Shown piece by piece: positions 53,862-62,969 of a stretch of DNA of 64,000 nt. Source of the stretch: Sulfitobacter albidus. Lineage in GTDB: Bacteria; Pseudomonadota; Alphaproteobacteria; Rhodobacterales; Rhodobacteraceae. Position 1 is the stretch's first letter. Each line of letters opens with the position of its first letter. Both the position numbers and the translations under genes were made by a program. A model generated the notes under the pieces. That model saw only the letters and a list, made by a program, of their open reading frames with translations, did no database searches and had not been told where the DNA came from. The stretch is from NCBI RefSeq assembly GCF_018200035.1, contig NZ_CP073581.1, forward strand, positions 1,856,501-1,920,500, read 5' to 3'.

Positions 53862-54749
53862 ATGCGCCTGCCCGCCGCCCTCACCCTCGCCCTGTCCCTC
53901 TTTGTCACCCCACTGGCCGCGCAGGAGGATTTTGTCTCGCCCGACATTCTCATTCTGGGCGACAGCCAGATCCCCTTCGGCTCGGGCCCGGTGTTTCTGG
54001 ATTTCTTCAAGAACATCAAAACTAACTGCGCGCCCACGCGCGCGCAGCAAAACGCGCTGGCCCATATCGACGCGATGAAGGTGGCGGTGATCGGCGTGCG
54101 CTCCACCTCTCTGCATTCGTGGACCGCCCGCGCCGGCAGGGCAAAGGGCGCCGTCTGTGACGTCGATCCCAAATGGAAGGTCAACGCAGGCACCTACGGG
54201 ATCATCAACCGCACCGGCAACAAATACGCGCAGATTGGGCGCGGTCGGCCCTATCAATTCTGCCAACGCGGTCAGTCGCCTTTCGAGGCGATGTTTGCGC
54301 CCGACTACTACGCGCCCAAACTGCTGCTGATGTCGTTTCTGGGCAATTCCAGTGGCCGCTGGGCCGACAGCCGCGAACGGGCGCTCGCCGACGTGCAGGA
54401 CATGATGGAGCAGGTGCCCCCCGGCACGCCCTGCATCTTCATGACCACCTCGCCCTCCTTTTCGAAAAAGGTGACCGACAGGCGGCTGAAGGCCCAAGAA
54501 AACATCAAATGGGCGTTCGAGATCTCGGGCGCCTCGTGCAGCTTTGTCGAAGGGGCGACCGCGCGCACCATTGCCGCCAATCAAGGCAACCGCAGCCATT
54601 TCCGGCGTGCCAAGTCGGGCAAGGTCAAGGACATCTACCACCCCAACGAGCGTGCCGCGCGCAAGTTCTTTTCGGCCGAGATGGACAATATCTGCGCCGC
54701 CGTGCTCACGCAGCTTTCGCCGGTCGTGCTCGCCTCGAACGACCGCTAG
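53862..54749 (+). CDS. SGNH/GDSL-like secreted protein, tandem copy 2
   Basis: The 295-residue protein starts at an ATG with GAAAGGAG upstream and has a normal signal peptide (RLPAALTLALSLFVTPLAAQ). GDSQ is at residues 33-36 (ILILGDSQIPFGSGPVFLDF), followed by VAVIGVRSTSLHSWTARAGR, KLLLMSFLGNSSGRW and, at the end, KDIYHPNERAARKFF with D-x-x-H. It aligns with copy 1 along its whole length, including IGVRS, CDVDP and the A-Y/T-Y-G region. It is 20 bp downstream of copy 1, so they form an operon. Confidence 0.78.
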   Translation: MRLPAALTLALSLFVTPLAAQEDFVSPDILILGDSQIPFGSGPVFLDFFKNIKTNCAPTRAQQNALAHIDAMKVAVIGVRSTSLHSWTARAGRAKGAVCDVDPKWKVNAGTYGIINRTGNKYAQIGRGRPYQFCQRGQSPFEAMFAPDYYAPKLLLMSFLGNSSGRWADSRERALADVQDMMEQVPPGTPCIFMTTSPSFSKKVTDRRLKAQENIKWAFEISGASCSFVEGATARTIAANQGNRSHFRRAKSGKVKDIYHPNERAARKFFSAEMDNICAAVLTQLSPVVLASNDR

Positions 54750-54756
54750 GCCCGGA

Positions 54757-55149
54757 TCAATGGATGAAGTCGCACAGATAGCCGTCGTGCGCCCAGCCCT
54801 GCACCGGCAGATCCCGGAACGGCTGGCCGGTGCCGTCCTTGGTGACCTCGCGGTAGGCGCGCAGCACGCGCACCCAGCGCCCGCGCCGCTCGTCGGCATC
54901 GACAACCACGATGGCGAGGCGGTTGAGCCTGCGCACCGCCTCGAAATCTGACCCCGGCCCGCTGCGGATACTGAGGTATCCGTCAGGGCCGTTGACGTTG
55001 CATACCATCGTGTTGTGGCTGTCGAACCCGGGGTTGAGGGCCCAGCTGTCGCGCGCAAGCCCGGTCAGATCGACCTCCCCGTAGACGGCGACCTCGGCCG
55101 TCGCGGGCGTGGCGAGCGCAAGCGCGCCCGCCAGAAAAAGCGCCCGCAT
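54757..55149 (-). CDS. Secreted SH3-domain protein
   Basis: The 130-residue protein has a signal peptide (MRALFLAGALALATPATAEV) and a bacterial SH3-type fold: YLSIRSGPGSDFEAVRRLNR, LAIVVVDADERRGRWVRVLR, PVQGWAHDGYLCDF. Two cysteines (MVCNVNG and YLCDF) may pair. Such domains often bind cell-wall peptides or metals; no further role can be read. It is convergent with the second SGNH gene and lies 2 bp after the dehydrogenase stop on the same strand. Confidence 0.8.
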   Translation of the reverse strand: MRALFLAGALALATPATAEVAVYGEVDLTGLARDSWALNPGFDSHNTMVCNVNGPDGYLSIRSGPGSDFEAVRRLNRLAIVVVDADERRGRWVRVLRAYREVTKDGTGQPFRDLPVQGWAHDGYLCDFIH

Positions 55150-55151
55150 GT

Positions 55152-56585
55152 CTACAGCCCCTTGGCGTGATAGCTCGCCGCGACCTTGCCGATCGCCACC
55201 AGATAGGCGGCGGTGCGCAGATCGGTCACATCATCGCGCCCGTGCCAGACATCGGCCATGGATTCGTAGGCGATGCGCATCGTGTCATCGAGGCCCGAGC
55301 GCACCAGCTCCAGCTCGCCCGCGCCGCGCAGGTACTTGTCCTTGAAGTCGGGGCTGAGCGTCCAGTTGATCGAGGTGTCGCGGCTGATCCGCTCCAGCTC
55401 GTCGACGATCAGCTGATGGCGCGATTCCTCCTGCCGCCGCTGCATCCGGCCAAAGCGGATGTGGCTGAGGTTCTTGACCCACTCGAAATACGACACCGTC
55501 ACCCCGCCCGCGTTGGCGTACATATCGGGGATGATGACGGTCTGCTTGTCGCGCAGGATCTCGTCGGCCCCCGCGGTGACGGGACCATTGGCCGCCTCGA
55601 TGATCAGCTTGGCCTGAATCTTCTTGGCGTTCTTGAGGTTGATCACCCCCTCCAGCGCCGCCGGGATCAGAATGTCGCACTCGGCCTCCAGCAGGCTGGT
55701 CCCGTCCTCGATGAACTTGCCGCCGTCGAACCCTTCGGGGGATCCGGTCTCGGTGATGTGTTGTTTGAGCGCCTCGATGTCGATGCCGTCGTCGTTCCAG
55801 ATGGCCCCGTTGTATTCGATCACGCCGACGACGGGCGCGCCGTCCTCCTCGCTCAGGAACTTGGCCGCGTGATAGCCCACGTTGCCAAGGCCCTGCACGA
55901 TCACGCGCTTGCCGTCCAGATCGCCCTTCATATTGGCCTTTTTCACGCCCTCGTCGTCGCGGAAGAACGCGCGCAGGGCGTATTGCACGCCGCGGCCAGT
56001 GGCTTCGGTCCGGCCGTGGATACCGCCTGCGTTGATCGGCTTGCCGGTGACACAGGCCGCGCCGTTGATGTCGGTGGTGTGCATGCGCTTGTACTGATCC
56101 GCGATCCACGCCATCTCGCGCTCGCCGGTGCCCATGTCGGGGGCGGGCACGTTCTGCGCGGGGTTGATCATGTCACGCTTGATCAGCTCATAGGCAAAGC
56201 GGCGGGTGATCAGCTCCAACTCGTGTTCTTCGTATTCGCGCGGATCGACGCAAAGCCCGCCCTTGGAGCCGCCGAACGGCGCCTCGACCAGCGCGCATTT
56301 GAACGTCATCAGCGCCGCCAGCGCCTCGACCTCATCCTGGCTCACACCCATGGAATAGCGGATGCCGCCCTTGACCGGCTCCATATGTTCGGAGTGCACC
56401 GATCGGTAGCCGGTGAATGTCTTGATCTCGCCGCGCAGGCGCACGCCAAAGCGCACCGTGTAGGTGGCGTTGCAAACGCGGATCTTTTCCTCAAGACCGG
56501 GCTTGAGGTCCATCAAGCCGACCGCGCGATTGAACATCATGTCGACGCTTTCGCGAAAGCTGGGCTCGTGGGTGGATTGGGACAT
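55152..56585 (-). CDS. Glu/Leu/Phe/Val-type dehydrogenase (glutamate dehydrogenase)
   Basis: The 477-residue enzyme has the glutamate-dehydrogenase core: MEPVKGGIRYSMGVSQDEVE, ALMTFKCALVEAPFGGSKGG with Lys96 and catalytic Lys108, AQNVPAPDMGTGEREMAWIA, and the Rossmann part KRVIVQGLGNVGYHAAKFLS. It should interconvert glutamate and 2-oxoglutarate plus ammonia. The length and the VIEAANGPVTAGADEIL-like segment fit GDH better than leucine or phenylalanine dehydrogenase. NAD versus NADP preference is not decided. It is divergent from the YbaK-like gene. Confidence 0.92.
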   Translation of the reverse strand: MSQSTHEPSFRESVDMMFNRAVGLMDLKPGLEEKIRVCNATYTVRFGVRLRGEIKTFTGYRSVHSEHMEPVKGGIRYSMGVSQDEVEALAALMTFKCALVEAPFGGSKGGLCVDPREYEEHELELITRRFAYELIKRDMINPAQNVPAPDMGTGEREMAWIADQYKRMHTTDINGAACVTGKPINAGGIHGRTEATGRGVQYALRAFFRDDEGVKKANMKGDLDGKRVIVQGLGNVGYHAAKFLSEEDGAPVVGVIEYNGAIWNDDGIDIEALKQHITETGSPEGFDGGKFIEDGTSLLEAECDILIPAALEGVINLKNAKKIQAKLIIEAANGPVTAGADEILRDKQTVIIPDMYANAGGVTVSYFEWVKNLSHIRFGRMQRRQEESRHQLIVDELERISRDTSINWTLSPDFKDKYLRGAGELELVRSGLDDTMRIAYESMADVWHGRDDVTDLRTAAYLVAIGKVAASYHAKGL

Positions 56586-56758
56586 GGGACTGGCCTTTTT
56601 TCTAGCAGAATACCCGAACGGGCGTATCCCGAACCGGTTGAGTGCACCCTAGCCTACAGCGCCGGAGTTGCCAGTTTTTTAATCGGTTTGCGAACGTGTA
56701 TCTGCCCTTGCATCCTGTGGCGCGGCGTTCAATCTGGGAACGCCGCAGGGAGGACCGC

Positions 56759-57232
56759 ATGGGAAAGAGTGTAAACCGCGTCAAACGCGCCGCCGCAGAC
56801 CTCGGGTTGCAGATCGAGGTCATCACCCTGCCCGAAAGCACACGCACCGCGCAGCAGGCCGCCGATGCCGTGGGTTGCGCCGTCGGGCAGATCGCCAAAT
56901 CCATGATTTTCGAGGGCGCCGAGAGCGGCGCGCTCAAGCTGGTGCTGGTCAGCGGGGCGCATGATCTGGACCTCAGCCGCGCCACCGAAATCTTTGGTGA
57001 GCCGCTTGTGCGCGCCGATCCCGCACGGGTGCGCCGCGAGAGCGGGTTTGCCATCGGCGGGGTCAGCCCGATCGGGCACCTGTGCGAGATGCCCACATGG
57101 ATCGACGCGGCCCTGATGACCCACGACCGCGTCTGGGCGGCCGGCGGCGCGCCGGAAACCGTTTTCGAAATCGCGCCTGACACGCTGCGCGCGGCTTGCG
57201 GGGCGGTGATCTTCAGCCAGGGCGGTGGGTGA
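56759..57232 (+). CDS. YbaK/EbsC-family aminoacyl-tRNA editing domain protein
   Basis: The 157-residue protein is a free-standing editing domain. It opens MGKSVNRVKRAAADLGLQIE and has the hallmark GCAVGQIAKSMIFEGAESGA, with the catalytic Lys, and FAIGGVSPIGHL. Members clear mischarged tRNA such as Cys-tRNA(Pro) or Ala-tRNA(Pro); which one this handles is unclear. The ATG at 56759 has CAGGGAGGA upstream and is preferred over an earlier in-frame start. Confidence 0.88.
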   Translation: MGKSVNRVKRAAADLGLQIEVITLPESTRTAQQAADAVGCAVGQIAKSMIFEGAESGALKLVLVSGAHDLDLSRATEIFGEPLVRADPARVRRESGFAIGGVSPIGHLCEMPTWIDAALMTHDRVWAAGGAPETVFEIAPDTLRAACGAVIFSQGGG

Positions 57233-57463
57233 CGACTCAACCTTCGCGCTTTTGCCGCAGTTTTACGTCGAATTGTGTTCCACTGTTCGCAGCCCCGCAA
57301 CAGTAGGGGTCGCAACCCCTCATTGATGAAAAAATATCGAATAAAATTAGATATTTAGGCAATTACCCGCCCAACTTTGGCCCCAATTTTCAGCCATACA
57401 CCTCGGCAGATAACCGCCAATCCGCGTGCAGATACCACGTCTTTGGCCAGAGAGGTGACGTAT

Positions 57464-58887
57464 ATGTCTAAACTTTTTTCGACGACCTGCATTCCGCAGT
57501 CCGCGGAATACATCCTCACCGGTGCCCGGCGTCGGTTCACACGGCAGGAGGACGGCTCCGCGACGGTATTCGCGGTTGTCACGCTTTTGCTGTTGCTGTT
57601 GGTGGGGGCATCGGGGTTGACCTGATGCGCAACGAGATGGAGCGCGTCAAGATCCAGAACGTGTCCGACCGCGCGGTGCTCGCCGCTGCCGATCTCAATC
57701 AACCCGGCATTCCGTCGGAGGTCGTGCAGGACTATTTCGAGAAGTCCGGTCTGGGGGATCGTGCCAATTCGGTCAATGTCTCCGAAGGTCTGAACTTCCG
57801 CACCGTCTCGGTGAATGCGGATGCGGAGACGCCAACCAACTTCATGAACCTTCTGGGCATCGACAGCCTGCCGCTGCGCAGCTTTGCCGAGGCCGAAGAG
57901 CGCGTGAACAACGTCGAGATTTCGCTGGTGCTGGACATCTCCGGCTCCATGGCCTGGGACAACCGCATTGCCAACATGCAGGACGCGGCCAAGGAGTTCG
58001 TCTCGACCGTGCTGCGGCCCGAGACACAGGATCTGGTGTCGATCTCGCTGGTGCCCTACTCGGGCCACGTCAGCGCAGGCCCCAACCTGATGAGCAAGTT
58101 CAACGTGGACTACAGCCATCCCTACAGCCACTGCCTTGAATTCGACGACGAGGATTTCAGCAGCGCCACGCTTGATCGCGGCAAGACCTACGATCAGGTC
58201 CAGCACTTCTACTGGAACTTCGACGGCTACTCCAACGACACGACTGATCCGTCTTGCCCGGATGGCGCCAACGAAGATATTCAAGTGTTGAGCCAGGACA
58301 TCACGTCGCTGCACAACCAGATCGACGCGCTTGTTCCAACGGGATCGACATCGATCTTTGCCGGGATGAAATGGGCCGCCGGCCTGCTCGATCCCGATTT
58401 CCAGAACATCACCACATCGCTGGTACAGGACAATGAGGTCGATCCGATCTTTGCCGCGCGTCCTGCAGCTTACGAGGACGAGGAAACGCTCAAGACGGTG
58501 GTTCTGATGACCGACGGTGAGCACGACTATTCCTACCGTATTGCAAGCCGCTACTATGCCAACGCAAGCCACGCGTCGCACTGGAACCGTTACAACCTGA
58601 ACTGGTATCTCGCGAACTACGTGCACAGCTACTACCGCAGCTCGTTCCGCTACGCGAAATACTCCCCCAGCCTCGGCAACTCGCTTCTCTACAACATCTG
58701 CGATGCCGCCAAGGAAAAGAACATCGTGATCTGGTCCATCGGTTTTGAAGTCACCGACAACGGCGCCGATGTCATGAAAAGATGTGCCTCTTCGCCCTCC
58801 CACTTCTTCCGGGTCGAAGGTGTCGAAATCACCAGCGCGTTCAAAGCCATTGCGCGCCAAATCAACCAGCTGAGGCTCACACAATGA
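57464..58887 (+). pseudogene. TadG-like pilus-assembly protein with VWA domain, one frameshift
   Basis: The N-terminus (RRRFTRQEDGSATVFAVVTL followed by a Leu-rich helix) is the Tad pseudopilin-type anchor. In the run GGGGGCATCGGGG ending at 57616 the frame slips. The family sequence resumes as VDLMRNEMERVKIQNVSDRA, LAAADLNQPGIPSE and the VWA domain with its metal site VEISLVLDISGSMAWDN (DxSxS). The tail EKNIVIWSIGFEVTDNGADV is VWA-like. One restored base gives 474 residues. The start has AGAGAGG upstream and an A+T-rich leader (57320-57365). It is the first of three genes, each overlapping the next, so the operon is tight. Confidence 0.85.
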
Positions 58888-59423
58888 TTACTCGTCTCAA
58901 AAACCGCTTCCGCATCTTCCGCAAAGCCGAAAACGGCGCGGTCGTTGCCCTGGAATTCATGATCATGCTGCCGCTTATCTTTGGCACGTTCTTCATGGGG
59001 TTCGAAATGGGGATCTACAGCATCCGCCAGTTGATGCTGGACCGCGCCCTCGAGGTCACCACCCGTGACGTCCGCCTGAATACACAAGCGACGTTCAGCC
59101 ACGATGACCTGAGGACCGCGATCTGCGCCAACAGCGGCGGCCTGGACAAGTGCGACGAGAATCTCAAGCTTGAAATGCTGCCGATGGATCCACGCGACTT
59201 TACCGGCCTGCCGGCCAACCCGGATTGCGAGAATATCTATTCCAACGCAACGCCGGTGCGCGGCTGGAGCCTTGGTCAACAGCACGAACTGATGATCCTG
59301 CGCGCCTGCTACCGTTTCAAGCCCGTCTTTCCGACAACCGGCCTCGGCTACTACCTTGAGAAAAACAGCAACGGCGAAGCGCGCATGGTCTCGATCACCG
59401 CCTTTGTACAGGAGCCAAGCTAA
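58884..59423 (+). CDS. TadE-like pilus-assembly protein
   Basis: The 179-residue protein has the TadE signature: a basic start, a short ENGAVVALEF motif and a membrane helix (IMLPLIFGTFFMGFEMGIYS), then SIRQLMLDRALEVTTRDVRL. Two cysteines follow (ICANSGGLDKCDE) and more near 118 and 143. TadE proteins are minor pseudopilins needed for Flp pilus or surface structure assembly. Its ATG overlaps the TadG-like stop in ATGA. Confidence 0.88.
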   Translation: MITRLKNRFRIFRKAENGAVVALEFMIMLPLIFGTFFMGFEMGIYSIRQLMLDRALEVTTRDVRLNTQATFSHDDLRTAICANSGGLDKCDENLKLEMLPMDPRDFTGLPANPDCENIYSNATPVRGWSLGQQHELMILRACYRFKPVFPTTGLGYYLEKNSNGEARMVSITAFVQEPS

Positions 59424-59986
59424 TGTTCATGATTAACCTCAAATCCTTCCTGAACCTGGATTTCGCGCGGGACGAAGAAGGCTCCATCGCGCTGGAGACG
59501 ATGATCATCATCCCGGTCCTGTTCTGGGTCTATATGGCGATGTTCTCGATCTTCGATGCCTACCGCCAGTATGCGCTGCACCAAAAGGCGGCCTATACCA
59601 TCGGTGACATGGTCTCCCGCGAGACGGCGGCGATCGACAACGACTACCTTGACGGTATGCACGCCCTGTTCGACACGATGACGCGTGATCCTCAGGACAG
59701 CACCCTGCGCGTATCGCTGGTATATTACGATGCCGGCAGCAACACGATCAAGCTGGACTGGTCGCAGACCCGCGGCACCCTGATGCCCCAGCTCAGCGAG
59801 GACGATGTGACCAACATCAAGGGGCAGCTGCCCAACATGGTCGACGCCGAGCGTGTGCTGCTGGTCGAGACATGGGCGAATTACGAGCCGCCGTTCAAGA
59901 CCGGTCTGGAGCGGCGCGTGATCGACAATTTTGTCTTCACCCGCCCCCGCTACGCGCCGCAGATCGTCTTCGACAACGCGGTCTGA
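59423..59986 (+). CDS. TadE-like pilus-assembly protein, second copy
   Basis: The 187-residue protein again has the short acidic motif and helix EEGSIALETMIIIPVLFWVY, then MAMFSIFDAYRQYALHQKAA and YTIGDMVSRETAAIDNDYLD. Its single TAATG overlap with the preceding gene shows coupled translation. It ends with a hydrophobic strand set (VLLVETWANYEPPFKTGL). It completes a TadG-TadE-TadE group without the ATPase, secretin or major pilin genes of a full tad locus in this window. A strong terminator follows. Confidence 0.85.
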   Translation: MFMINLKSFLNLDFARDEEGSIALETMIIIPVLFWVYMAMFSIFDAYRQYALHQKAAYTIGDMVSRETAAIDNDYLDGMHALFDTMTRDPQDSTLRVSLVYYDAGSNTIKLDWSQTRGTLMPQLSEDDVTNIKGQLPNMVDAERVLLVETWANYEPPFKTGLERRVIDNFVFTRPRYAPQIVFDNAV

Positions 59987-60007
59987 ACGCGCCCGAAACC
60001 CAAACAC

Positions 60008-60041
60008 AGCCCCGGCGCCCGATGGACGCCGGGGCTTTTTT
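60008..60041 (+). terminator. Rho-independent terminator after the Tad-type operon
   Basis: A 10-bp perfect stem AGCCCCGGCG / CGCCGGGGCT (60008-60017 and 60027-60036) with a 9-base loop is followed by TTTTT. It starts 22 bases after the last TadE-like gene and may also serve the convergent gene beyond. Confidence 0.9.
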
Positions 60042-60045
60042 CGTT

Positions 60046-60537
60046 TCAGTCGGGGTTCATTTCGCGTTTGGCCAGCATCACCGCGATGATTTCCGACATC
60101 ACCTTGGATTGGCTGGCAGGCGTCATGCCGCCCACCCCGATGCGGCGGCCGAGACGCCACCACAGCCCCGGCCGCCAGGCGCGCGGCGCGCCGACACGGG
60201 TGCGGATGAGGAACCCGTTGGAAGGTTTGAACGCGAAAAACCCGCGATCCATCGCCTCGATATCCTCGATCCGTGCGATCACGGTGCCATCGGCGTCGCG
60301 CAATTCGGTCTCGGTCAGCTCGATCCGACTGGCGGTGGCGCGGCGCATCAGGTCCGCGATCCAGATCGCTCCCGCGCCCAGCCCCAGCAGGAACAGGCGC
60401 CACAGGAACGCGGGCTGTTCGCTGAGCGCGAGCCAGATCACCAGCAGGCCCAGCCCGGCGAGGGAGACCATCCCCAGCACCCGGCGTCCGGGAGAGGCAG
60501 CAACGGTGGCAAGGATCTCTTGTGCGGTATCGGACAT
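60046..60537 (-). CDS. Two-helix membrane protein of unknown function
   Basis: The 163-residue protein has two adjacent membrane helices (RVLGMVSLAGLGLLVIWLAL and FLWRLFLLGLGAGAIWIADL). A cytoplasmic beta-rich domain follows that resembles a pleckstrin-like fold (ELTETELRDADGTVIARIED, MDRGFFAFKPSNGFLIRTRV). The ATG at 60537 has AAAAGGAG upstream. No family name is certain. It is convergent with the Tad operon and precedes no same-strand partner closely. Confidence 0.7.
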   Translation of the reverse strand: MSDTAQEILATVAASPGRRVLGMVSLAGLGLLVIWLALSEQPAFLWRLFLLGLGAGAIWIADLMRRATASRIELTETELRDADGTVIARIEDIEAMDRGFFAFKPSNGFLIRTRVGAPRAWRPGLWWRLGRRIGVGGMTPASQSKVMSEIIAVMLAKREMNPD

Positions 60538-60602
60538 GGGCGGCGCTCCTTTTGCGTCTGCCCCTACCCTCTGCACCGCGCGCCGTCCAGCGTCACCGCC
60601 CC

Positions 60603-61550
60603 TCAGCCCCGGCGCGCAACCACCTCGTATCCGCGCTCTTCGGGTTCATCATCGACCAGCTCCTGCGGGAAGCCATCGGCCAGAACACTCAGCCCTGTCG
60701 CCTCTTCGAGCCGTTCGATCATGCGGTCCGATTGCGCGCGGGTGCCATAGCGGCGCTGCCCGTCGGTCATCATCTCGATCATCAGCGGAGAGATTTCCAG
60801 CGGCACGCCCGCATCATCGGCCAGCTTCTGAAACAGGCCGATATCCTTCTGGATCAAATCCATGGTGAAATTCACGTCCCGCGATCCCGACAGGATCAGC
60901 TGGCTTTCGGTTTCATGCACAAAACTGGTGCCCGACGACATCGCAATCGCGTCATAGGTCACGCCCATGTCCATGCCCTGCGCTTTCATCACCGTCAGCG
61001 CCTCACACAGCGTCAGCAGATTGGCGGTCGCCAGATAATTTGTCATCACCTTCAGCGTGCTTGCCACGCCCAGATCGCCCACGTGCAAAATCCGCCGTCC
61101 CATGTGGGTGAGCACGGGCAGCACCGTCTCGAATGTCTCGCGCGTGCAGCCCGCGTAGATGCTGATGTTGCCGGTATCCGCACGGTGGCACCCGCCCGAG
61201 ACCGGGCAATCCACCGCCTGCCCGCCCGCCGCGATGACCTGCGCGCCAAGGCGCTTGATCTCGGCGGCGTCGGTGGTCGACATCTCGATCCAGATCTTGC
61301 CCGGCCCGACCTCCGGCAGCATCTGCGTAACCACAGCGGCACAGGCTTCAGGGCTTGGCAGGCAGGAGATGACCGTATCGCAGTCGCGCATCATTTGCGC
61401 GGGGCCCTCGCCCGCACGTGCGCCCTTCGCCACCTGACGCGCGATCAGGCCCGCGTCCAGATCAAAGACCACGGGCGCCAACCCGTTGCGCACAAGGCTG
61501 CCCGCCAATTTGCCGCCGACATTGCCGAGGCCGATAAATCCGATGTTCAT
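60603..61550 (-). CDS. 3-hydroxyisobutyrate-dehydrogenase-like NAD(P)-dependent oxidoreductase
   Basis: The 315-residue enzyme has the Rossmann start MNIGFIGLGNVGGKLAGSLV. It then has the substrate motif QAVDCPVSGG, the catalytic-lysine region ASTLKVMTNYLATANLLTLC, and GLFQKLADDAGVPLEISPLM. This is the beta-hydroxyacid dehydrogenase family. Substrates range over 3-hydroxyisobutyrate, tartronate semialdehyde and others, and cannot be fixed from sequence. The ATG at 61550 with GGGAGAAA upstream is used. It is divergent from the reductive-dehalogenase-like gene 107 bp away. Confidence 0.88.
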   Translation of the reverse strand: MNIGFIGLGNVGGKLAGSLVRNGLAPVVFDLDAGLIARQVAKGARAGEGPAQMMRDCDTVISCLPSPEACAAVVTQMLPEVGPGKIWIEMSTTDAAEIKRLGAQVIAAGGQAVDCPVSGGCHRADTGNISIYAGCTRETFETVLPVLTHMGRRILHVGDLGVASTLKVMTNYLATANLLTLCEALTVMKAQGMDMGVTYDAIAMSSGTSFVHETESQLILSGSRDVNFTMDLIQKDIGLFQKLADDAGVPLEISPLMIEMMTDGQRRYGTRAQSDRMIERLEEATGLSVLADGFPQELVDDEPEERGYEVVARRG

Positions 61551-61657
61551 GCGATGATTTCTCCCGTTGGTTGGGCCAAGGCTGACCGGGCGGCACCGAC
61601 ACGTCGCGCCCGAAAGCGACCTTTGACAAACGACCGCCTCCACCGCAGGCTCACCCC

Positions 61658-62815
61658 ATGAAACGCCCCACCGATACAGCGGCCGGCATCGACCTTGGGC
61701 CGGAATTCGAACGCTTTTCCCAGCGCAACGACATCTTCACCCGCGCGTTCTGGGATCCGGCGGTGCGTAGCGCGCGTACGGATGCGTTCTTTGCCTCCTA
61801 CCGGATGGAGGCGGCACCGCGCCGGGGCGATGGGTTCACCCAACGCGATTTTGCCCTGCGCAACGCCAGCTGGCTGATCAGCGATCTGGTCTCGAACCGG
61901 GGCGGCGACAGCGGGCGGCGCGAAGGCTTTCAGGCCGCCATCGACAACGACACCCCCGTGGCCGACACCGCCGTGCCGGTCGATGATCCCGCCGCCATGA
62001 GCGCGGAAGTAAAGCGCATCGCCAAACTCTTCGGCGCCGATCTGTGTGGCATTTCAGAGATGGACACGCGGTTCATCTATGCCAGCGCCGTCGATACCCG
62101 CGATATGAGCGCGCGGCCCGTCGATCTGCCCGAGGGGATCACGTCGGTCATCGTCTTGGGCCACGCGATGGACGCTGATCTGGTCGATACCTACCCCTCG
62201 GCGCTCGCCGGGGCCGCGACAGGCATGGCCTACAGCCACGAGGCCGCGATCGTGATGCAGCTGGCCGCCTATATCCGCAATCTGGGATATGAAGCGACCG
62301 CAAGCATGAACGACACCGGGCTGGTGATCCCCTTTGCGCTCAAGGCGGGGCTGGGCGAATACGCCCGCAACCAGATGGTGATTACGCCTGAATTCGGACC
62401 GCGCTTGCGGTTTTCAAAGATCTTTACCACCTTGCCGCTCGCCCATGATAGCCCGCGCCCGATGGGTGTCGCCGCGTTCTGCGATATCTGCACCAAATGC
62501 GCCGACGCCTGCCCGGTCAAGGCGCTGCCTTACGGGCCGCCGCAGGTGGGCGGGCCGAATATCTCGGCGCTGAAAGGCGCACGCAAATGGACCTCGGACG
62601 CCGAGAAATGCTTTGGCTTCTGGGCCAAGCTGGCATCCGATTGCGCGATCTGCCTGCGGGTCTGCCCGTTCAACCGTGACTTTTCCCGACGCCGCGACCG
62701 GCTGTGGTTGCGGCTTGCGCTCTCGCCGCTTCGCCGCGTGGCCCTCTGGCTCGACCGCCGCCGCGGGGCGCGGCGCAAACCCGGCGATTGGTGGCGCGAC
62801 GCGCGCGGCGACTGA
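61658..62815 (+). CDS. Double 4Fe-4S reductive-dehalogenase/QueG-like protein
   Basis: The 385-residue protein ends with two ferredoxin motifs: CDICTKCADACPVKALPYG and, later, CAICLRVCPFNRDF. This is the layout of reductive dehalogenases and epoxyqueuosine reductase (QueG). The middle part (TSVIVLGHAMDADLVDTYPS, AYSHEAAIVMQLAAYIRNLG, YEATASMNDTGLVIPFALKA) corresponds to the cobamide-binding core of the dehalogenases. It has no Tat signal, so it should be cytoplasmic, unlike respiratory dehalogenases. A use of cobalamin would fit cobS and cobT in this genome. The reaction is unknown, and both a dehalogenase and a QueG-type role are possible. The stop is followed at once by the double-hairpin element. 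Confidence 0.78.
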   Translation: MKRPTDTAAGIDLGPEFERFSQRNDIFTRAFWDPAVRSARTDAFFASYRMEAAPRRGDGFTQRDFALRNASWLISDLVSNRGGDSGRREGFQAAIDNDTPVADTAVPVDDPAAMSAEVKRIAKLFGADLCGISEMDTRFIYASAVDTRDMSARPVDLPEGITSVIVLGHAMDADLVDTYPSALAGAATGMAYSHEAAIVMQLAAYIRNLGYEATASMNDTGLVIPFALKAGLGEYARNQMVITPEFGPRLRFSKIFTTLPLAHDSPRPMGVAAFCDICTKCADACPVKALPYGPPQVGGPNISALKGARKWTSDAEKCFGFWAKLASDCAICLRVCPFNRDFSRRRDRLWLRLALSPLRRVALWLDRRRGARRKPGDWWRDARGD

Positions 62816-62860
62816 CCGATTTTTTCGAAAAAATCGGGCCGGAATTTTCGAAAATTCCGG
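62816..62860 (+). repeat. Double-hairpin element, copy 2
   Basis: Two perfect hairpins, stems CCGATTTTTT/AAAAAATCGG (62816-62837) and CCGGAATTTT/AAAATTCCGG (62839-62860) around CG centres, begin directly after a TGA stop. They match the element near 43.1 kb in the same orientation relative to the upstream gene. A termination or mRNA 3'-end role is likely. Confidence 0.8.
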
Positions 62861-62969
62861 GAACCGCCAGTGATTGCGCATCCCCGCACAGCCCCCCTGC
62901 GGTCCCGCCCGCTTGAGCGCCGTCCCGCCGCACCCTATCTGGAGCGCAACAGTGAAAGGAGACCATCCC

